Notes under the pieces: model-generated | The model's database searches: none | Seen by the model: the letters and a program-made list of their open reading frames with translations, nothing else | Told to the model about the DNA's origin: nothing | Assembly (NCBI GenBank): GCA_964370835.1 | Contig: CAYJLO010000064.1 | Location: 1 to 16,884 of the forward strand | Reading direction: 5' to 3' | Source of the DNA: CAYJAD01 sp964370835 | GTDB lineage: Bacteria; Desulfobacterota; Desulfovibrionia; Desulfovibrionales; Desulfovibrionaceae | DNA: 16,884 bases | Part shown: one piece after another, positions 13,375-16,884 of the stretch | Layout of the letters: each line of letters opens with the position of its first letter | Numbering within the stretch: position 1 is the first letter of the stretch | Made by a program: the position numbers and the translations under genes

Positions 13375-15252
13375 CTATAAATTTTGTAATTTGGCCCATA
13401 AATCTTGGGCCTTTTTTTTGCCTATGCCCTTGATGGCGGCCAAGTCTTCTTGGCTGGCGGCGCGCATGGCGGCGGTATTTTCAAAGGTATCCCACAAAAG
13501 ACGTGCCGTATGGGGGCCAATGCCGGGAATGCGCATGAGTTCGCCCGAAAGAGCCGCATTGCCACGGGCTTGACGGTGTCTGCCAATGGCATAGTGGTGG
13601 GTGCAATCGCGGATATGTTGTAAAAATAAGAGTTCCGGCGAGCCTGTCCGTAAAGGAAGGGGATTGGAGCGACCGGGCAAGAATATTTTATCTTGAATGT
13701 TACCGGCGCGCCTGTCGGCATGGCCTTGCTCGTCGCGTGCTTTGGCAATGGCCGCCAAGGCAAAGAGATGCTCTTGCCCTTGCTCTTGAAGGGAGCGCAA
13801 TACGGCAGAAAGTTGCCCTTTACCTCCGTCGATGAGCAATAAATCCGGCCATGGCGGGCCAGATTCTAGGCGTCGCACCACCCATGCCGCAAGGGTTCCA
13901 TAGTCATCGCTGGTGCCGTCGGGCATGGCGTATTGTCTATAGGCAGAAGTATTGGCTTTGCCCCCTTCAAAGACCACCATGCCCACTCGGGTCTGTTGGC
14001 CGCTGGTGTGAGAAACGTCCACGCATTCAATGCGCTGTGGTGGCGTGCTTAAATGCAAGGCCGCGGCAAGGCGATCTTCCAAGGGCTGCTCCTTATGGCG
14101 TCGTCCTTCTTCTTTGGCATTGGTGGCAGCCATATCCACCAGAGCATTTTCGGCGCTGTTGCGCGGTGCCACCATGCGTACAGGGCCGCCGCGCATGTCG
14201 CTTAAATTTTGCTCAAGGGCAGAGAACATGCTGTTTGTTTCCTCTCCATTGTCAATATCAGAATTTTGATTGTCATCGATTTTCACTGTAGAACAGTCTG
14301 GAATCCAAGGCAAAATGATTGTTTGAGGGGGTGCCATGCTCCCATAAAATTGAGAAAGGAAAGAGAGTAAGAGCTCCGGTGTGTCGTCAAAATCCAGCGC
14401 AGGCCAAAAGAAGTTACGCCCGTCCATAAGTACTCCGCCACGCACAAAAAGTATCCCCAGCGCCATGCCTTTATCGGCGCAACTTAAGCCCACAATGTCC
14501 ATATCTGTACCACCGGGGATGACCACGGCTTGTTTTTCCACGGTGCGCTGTACTGCGTGTAATTGGTCACGCAAGGTGGCGGCTGTTTCAAATTCCAAGG
14601 CTTCCGACGCTGCCAACATTTCGCTTTCTATACTTTGCAAGAGGGCTTCTGAGCGTCCGGAAAGCAGTTCGCGCACCTTTTGCACGCCCACATTATAGTC
14701 AGTGGGGGTGATGTATTCCATGCAGGGGGCCGGACATTGGCTCATGAAATGATATAGGCAGGGGCGTACTCTATTGCGCATGGCCTTATCGCTACAGCGG
14801 CGCAAGGGAAAGGCTTTGTGGATGATTTTCCATGTTTCGCGTGCGGCGAGGGTGGAGGTGAAGGGGCCGTAATATTGGGCTTTGTCACGTAAATTTTTGT
14901 GAGTATTGCGCACAATTTCCAAGCGCGGAAAATGATGCTTAGTTGAAAGCTTAAATAAAATGTACTGTTTATCGTCACGCAAAACAATATTATAATGTGG
15001 TCTGTGCTTTTTAATGAGGCTTGCTTCCAGCAGCAGGGCTTCTTTTTCCGTGGTGGTGGATAACGTCTCCAAGGAGGCGGCATGGCTCATCATGGCCTTG
15101 GTTTTGGCGGCAAGGCCTTCTTCACGAAAATAAGAAAGAATGCGCTTGCGCAAGACGCGCGCTTTGCCCACATAGATGATACGTCCAAGGGCATTTTTGT
15201 ACAGATACACACCGGGGGTGAGAGGTAGAGACGCTGGAATGGGTTTTTGCAT
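13375..15252 (-). CDS. uvrC: UvrABC excinuclease subunit C
   Basis: Encodes 625 aa, family-typical. UvrC makes both incisions in nucleotide excision repair on UvrB-bound DNA. The N-terminal GIY-YIG nuclease domain shows PGVYLYKN (13-20) and IIYVGKA (25-31). A four-Cys cluster (153, 165, 173, 177) fits the iron-sulfur site reported for UvrC. The UvrB-contact (UVR) helix pair lies near 211-232. The RNase H-like domain has VDVSH (411-415) with Asp412, LIDGGKGQ (473-480) with Asp475, and RDCTHHYAI with the conserved His. Helix-hairpin-helix motifs end the protein (IPGIGPHTARLL and IKGIGKKKAQDL). An acidic insert (about 326-345) follows the first third. The ATG at 15250-15252 best fits the family start; earlier in-frame ATGs (15294, 15303, 15357) add unrelated residues, and the earliest lies inside the hydrogenase terminator. 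There is no well-spaced ribosome binding site. Confidence 0.95.
   Translation of the reverse strand: MQKPIPASLPLTPGVYLYKNALGRIIYVGKARVLRKRILSYFREEGLAAKTKAMMSHAASLETLSTTTEKEALLLEASLIKKHRPHYNIVLRDDKQYILFKLSTKHHFPRLEIVRNTHKNLRDKAQYYGPFTSTLAARETWKIIHKAFPLRRCSDKAMRNRVRPCLYHFMSQCPAPCMEYITPTDYNVGVQKVRELLSGRSEALLQSIESEMLAASEALEFETAATLRDQLHAVQRTVEKQAVVIPGGTDMDIVGLSCADKGMALGILFVRGGVLMDGRNFFWPALDFDDTPELLLSFLSQFYGSMAPPQTIILPWIPDCSTVKIDDNQNSDIDNGEETNSMFSALEQNLSDMRGGPVRMVAPRNSAENALVDMAATNAKEEGRRHKEQPLEDRLAAALHLSTPPQRIECVDVSHTSGQQTRVGMVVFEGGKANTSAYRQYAMPDGTSDDYGTLAAWVVRRLESGPPWPDLLLIDGGKGQLSAVLRSLQEQGQEHLFALAAIAKARDEQGHADRRAGNIQDKIFLPGRSNPLPLRTGSPELLFLQHIRDCTHHYAIGRHRQARGNAALSGELMRIPGIGPHTARLLWDTFENTAAMRAASQEDLAAIKGIGKKKAQDLWAKLQNL
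13393..13419 (+). terminator. mnmG terminator embedded in the uvrC 3' coding end
   Basis: GGCCCA (13393-13398) pairs with TGGGCC (13406-13411) around a 7-nt loop, followed by eight T (13412-13419). It is the only intrinsic terminator seen after mnmG on the + strand and lies within uvrC codons for the C-terminal KKKAQDLWAK segment. Confidence 0.7.
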
Positions 15253-15258
15253 GGCCTC

Positions 15259-15287
15259 AGTATAATCATTAGCACCTACGCAGACAA
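15259..15287 (-). promoter_or_regulatory. Candidate sigma-70 type promoter of uvrC
   Basis: On the minus strand TTGTCT (15282-15287) and TATACT (15259-15264) are exactly 17 bp apart. Only 6 nt separate the -10 box from the chosen ATG, so transcription would begin at the start codon itself. Confidence 0.45.
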
Positions 15288-15332
15288 GGGGCATAGATGT
15301 CATGAAAGAAGGTTTTACGGTGTCAAGGCAAT

Positions 15333-15369
15333 AAAAAAAAGCCCCACATATGACCATATGTAGGGCTTT
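15333..15369 (-). terminator. Intrinsic terminator of the hydrogenase operon
   Basis: Read on the minus strand, a 14-bp stem (15356-15369 with 15338-15351) has one G-U pair, which would be a C-A mismatch on the other strand, a 4-nt loop, and a following T-run (A-run 15333-15340). It lies 25 bp after the hysA TAA and isolates uvrC from the hydrogenase genes. Confidence 0.9.
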
Positions 15370-15394
15370 AAAACAAAATTCCGTAAGGACTGAA

Positions 15395-16884
15395 TTACTT
15401 CACTTCCATCACAGTAACTTTGCCGCTTTCTGCGTGCAACACGTGCACGGCACAGCCAAGTCATGGATCGAAGGCGCGAATGAGGCGCCCTACGTTTACG
15501 GGATTTTCGATGTCTGGTACTTCCACACCAAGAAGAGCTTCTTCTACGGTGCCGAGTTGGCCCTTGTCGTCGCGAGGACTACAGTTCCAAAGGGTAGCAG
15601 ACACGATTTGGTAGTTATCAATTACTTGGTCTTTAACGCTCAAGTAGTGGATAAGCGAACCACGAGGAGCTTCTGCACAGGCATAGCCTTCTGCAGTGGC
15701 GGGAATTTCCCACTGTGTCCAGGTTTCTTCGCCTGGCTTAATTTCTTTAAGCCATTTGCTTACTTGCTCAGCAATGAGTAAGGTTTCTTCAGCACGTGCC
15801 ACGTGGCGGCCCATGATGGAGAATACATTTTCTTTGCCAAGATCGCGGAAGTTTTTCACATCCAGACCAAAGTGCTCTTTGAGCATCTTTTTGCCCACGG
15901 CGGAGAACGGTGGGTTGGTGATCCACATGCGAGCAGCTGGGCCCACTTCCATGGCATGACCGTCATAACGAGGAGCCTTAACAAAGCTGTAAGCGTCCTT
16001 TTTGTCAGGAGCAACAACGGTTTCAGCTTCCATGAAGTTCTTGCCGGTGGTTTTGTCATCGAACCAAGAGTATTTTACTTGTTCAGTAATTTTCTTAGGA
16101 TCAAATGGCATATCCTTGCCGTCGATGTATACGCCTGGCTTTAAGAGGAAGCTTTTGGCTTCGCCGTCAAGCTGGAATACACCAAAGCAAGAGCAGTTCA
16201 TGTGGCCTTGGCCTTGCTTGAACAAATCTTTGTATGCAGCGCCCACGGTGTAGGTTACAGGCAAGTATTTGTTTTTCACGAAGTCTTCAACCACTTTGAA
16301 CTTGGCAGCGTATTCTACCAAGGCTTCCTTGGTGGGAATTTCTGTGGCGCCGCCAGGAGCAATGCCGTGTACGTGAGGCATTCTACCACCGAAGAGAGCC
16401 ACCATTTGGTGCGCAATGCGGCGCACTTCAAGGGCTTCTACGTATTGGTCCACACCAACTTTGTTTACAGCTTCGGGCAAGCGCAAGTCTGGTTTAGCCA
16501 TGCGGGGCACGAAAGGAGCTGTGTTGGGGCCAGCCACATAGTCAAGGGCTGCCAAGTGGTAGAAATGCAAAATGTGAGATTGCAAGTAGTTGGCGCCAAG
16601 AATAAGGTTACGGGTAATGCGACCATTGTCGGTAACTTTAATCTTGAAAGCGTCTTCTTGCGCACCAGCGGATACCATGGCGTGAGATGTTGGGCACACA
16701 CCACAAATACGCTGTACAATCTGAGTGGAATCGCGTGGGTCACGGCCCTTAAGGATGTTTTCAAATCCGCGGTACATACCGCCGAAAAGCTTTGCATCCA
16801 CCACTTTTCCATTTTCAACAACCACCTCTGCTTTGAGGTGGCCTTCGATACGGGTGACCGGATCGATGGCTATGGTTGTTTTAG
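15395..16884 (-). CDS. hysA: [NiFeSe] hydrogenase large subunit, selenocysteine-containing, N-terminus outside window
   Basis: 495 codons are visible; probably only 10-20 N-terminal residues are missing, since KTTIAIDPVTRIEGH is at the very edge. With its small subunit (hysB, expected just beyond the window) it oxidises or produces H2, usually in the periplasm of sulfate reducers. The active site nickel ligands are RICGVC (58-63) near the N-terminus and DPULGCAVH at the C-terminus, where Sec474 is encoded by TGA at 15461-15463 and Cys477 follows. Reading past the TGA gives 21 further residues to TAA at 15395-15397. The 15 residues after AVH are the C-terminal extension normally removed by a maturation protease after nickel insertion. 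A GTG at 16823-16825 is an internal valine, not the start. The resemblance to Desulfovibrio HysA is close along the whole length (recalled, not computed). Confidence 0.95.
15433..15463 (-). promoter_or_regulatory. Selenocysteine TGA and SECIS-like hairpin in hysA
   Basis: After the in-frame TGA (15461-15463) and an 11-nt spacer, CGTGCA (15444-15449) pairs with TGCACG (15433-15438) around a CGTGT loop on the minus strand. Position just downstream of the UGA and a small apical loop containing GU match bacterial SECIS elements bound by SelB. The exact loop and bulge requirements vary between species. Confidence 0.75.

Noticed and set aside
15253..15357. Longer uvrC starting at 15357
   Set aside because: The extra start lies inside the hydrogenase terminator stem and the added 35 residues do not resemble UvrC.
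15461..16825. Hydrogenase reading frame bounded by GTG at 16825 and TGA at 15461
   Set aside because: Conserved N-terminal sequence (IDPVTRIEGH) continues upstream in frame to the window edge, and conserved C-terminal sequence continues after the TGA. Both apparent ends are artefacts of the standard code and the window limit.
1..16884. Mobile element, phage, toxin-antitoxin, CRISPR or defence genes
   Set aside because: No transposase, integrase, direct-repeat array, Cas or restriction-type gene is recognisable in any frame.

Overview
The window looks like a chromosomal segment from a member of the Desulfovibrionaceae or a close relative, an anaerobic sulfate- or sulfite-reducing lineage. The evidence is a selenocysteine-containing [NiFeSe] hydrogenase large subunit, a small PxxKW-type cysteine-rich protein, a PEP-CTERM surface protein, a PaaK-type CoA ligase and G-rich/T-rich intergenic palindromes. 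No tRNA, rRNA, CRISPR array, insertion sequence or phage gene is visible. Most of the window is core metabolism, with two less ordinary units: an Hsp70-like/membrane-protein pair and a structured PEP-CTERM leader.

Layout. 1-383 is intergenic: a terminator for a + strand gene lying left of the window, a long G-rich/T-rich palindrome, and an unexplained ~240 bp stretch. 384-3627 (minus) holds a two-gene unit: a multi-pass membrane protein followed, one base later, by an atypical Hsp70-family ATPase. 3696-4817 (minus) is tgt (queuosine tRNA modification). 5088-5489 (+) is a small YbjQ-like protein behind a convincing sigma-54 type -24/-12 promoter. 5704-6531 (minus) is a PEP-CTERM protein whose ~240 nt leader is packed with hairpins and contains a terminator-like stem. 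7037-8822 (minus) is purD-purE. 9099-10943 (+) is a PaaK-like acyl/aryl-CoA ligase plus a nitroreductase-family flavoprotein. 11066-11332 (+) is the PxxKW protein. 11485-13365 (+) is mnmG. 13375-15252 (minus) is uvrC, convergent with mnmG. 15395-16884 (minus) is the [NiFeSe] hydrogenase large subunit hysA, missing only its extreme N-terminus at the window edge.

The most consequential reading is at the right end. The hydrogenase frame appears to stop with TGA at 15461-15463, but reading that TGA as selenocysteine continues the frame through the conserved DPUxxCxxH active-site motif and a normal C-terminal extension to TAA at 15395-15397. A SECIS-like hairpin sits at the expected distance after the TGA.

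Functional links: tgt and mnmG both modify tRNA wobble positions but are not co-transcribed. purD-purE form a purine operon closed by its own terminator. paaK and the nitroreductase are probably co-transcribed (24 bp apart). mnmG and uvrC end 9 bp apart, and the apparent mnmG terminator lies inside the antisense 3' end of uvrC. tgt and uvrC both lack a convincing ribosome binding site and have promoter-like hexamers placed so that transcription would begin at or next to the start codon.
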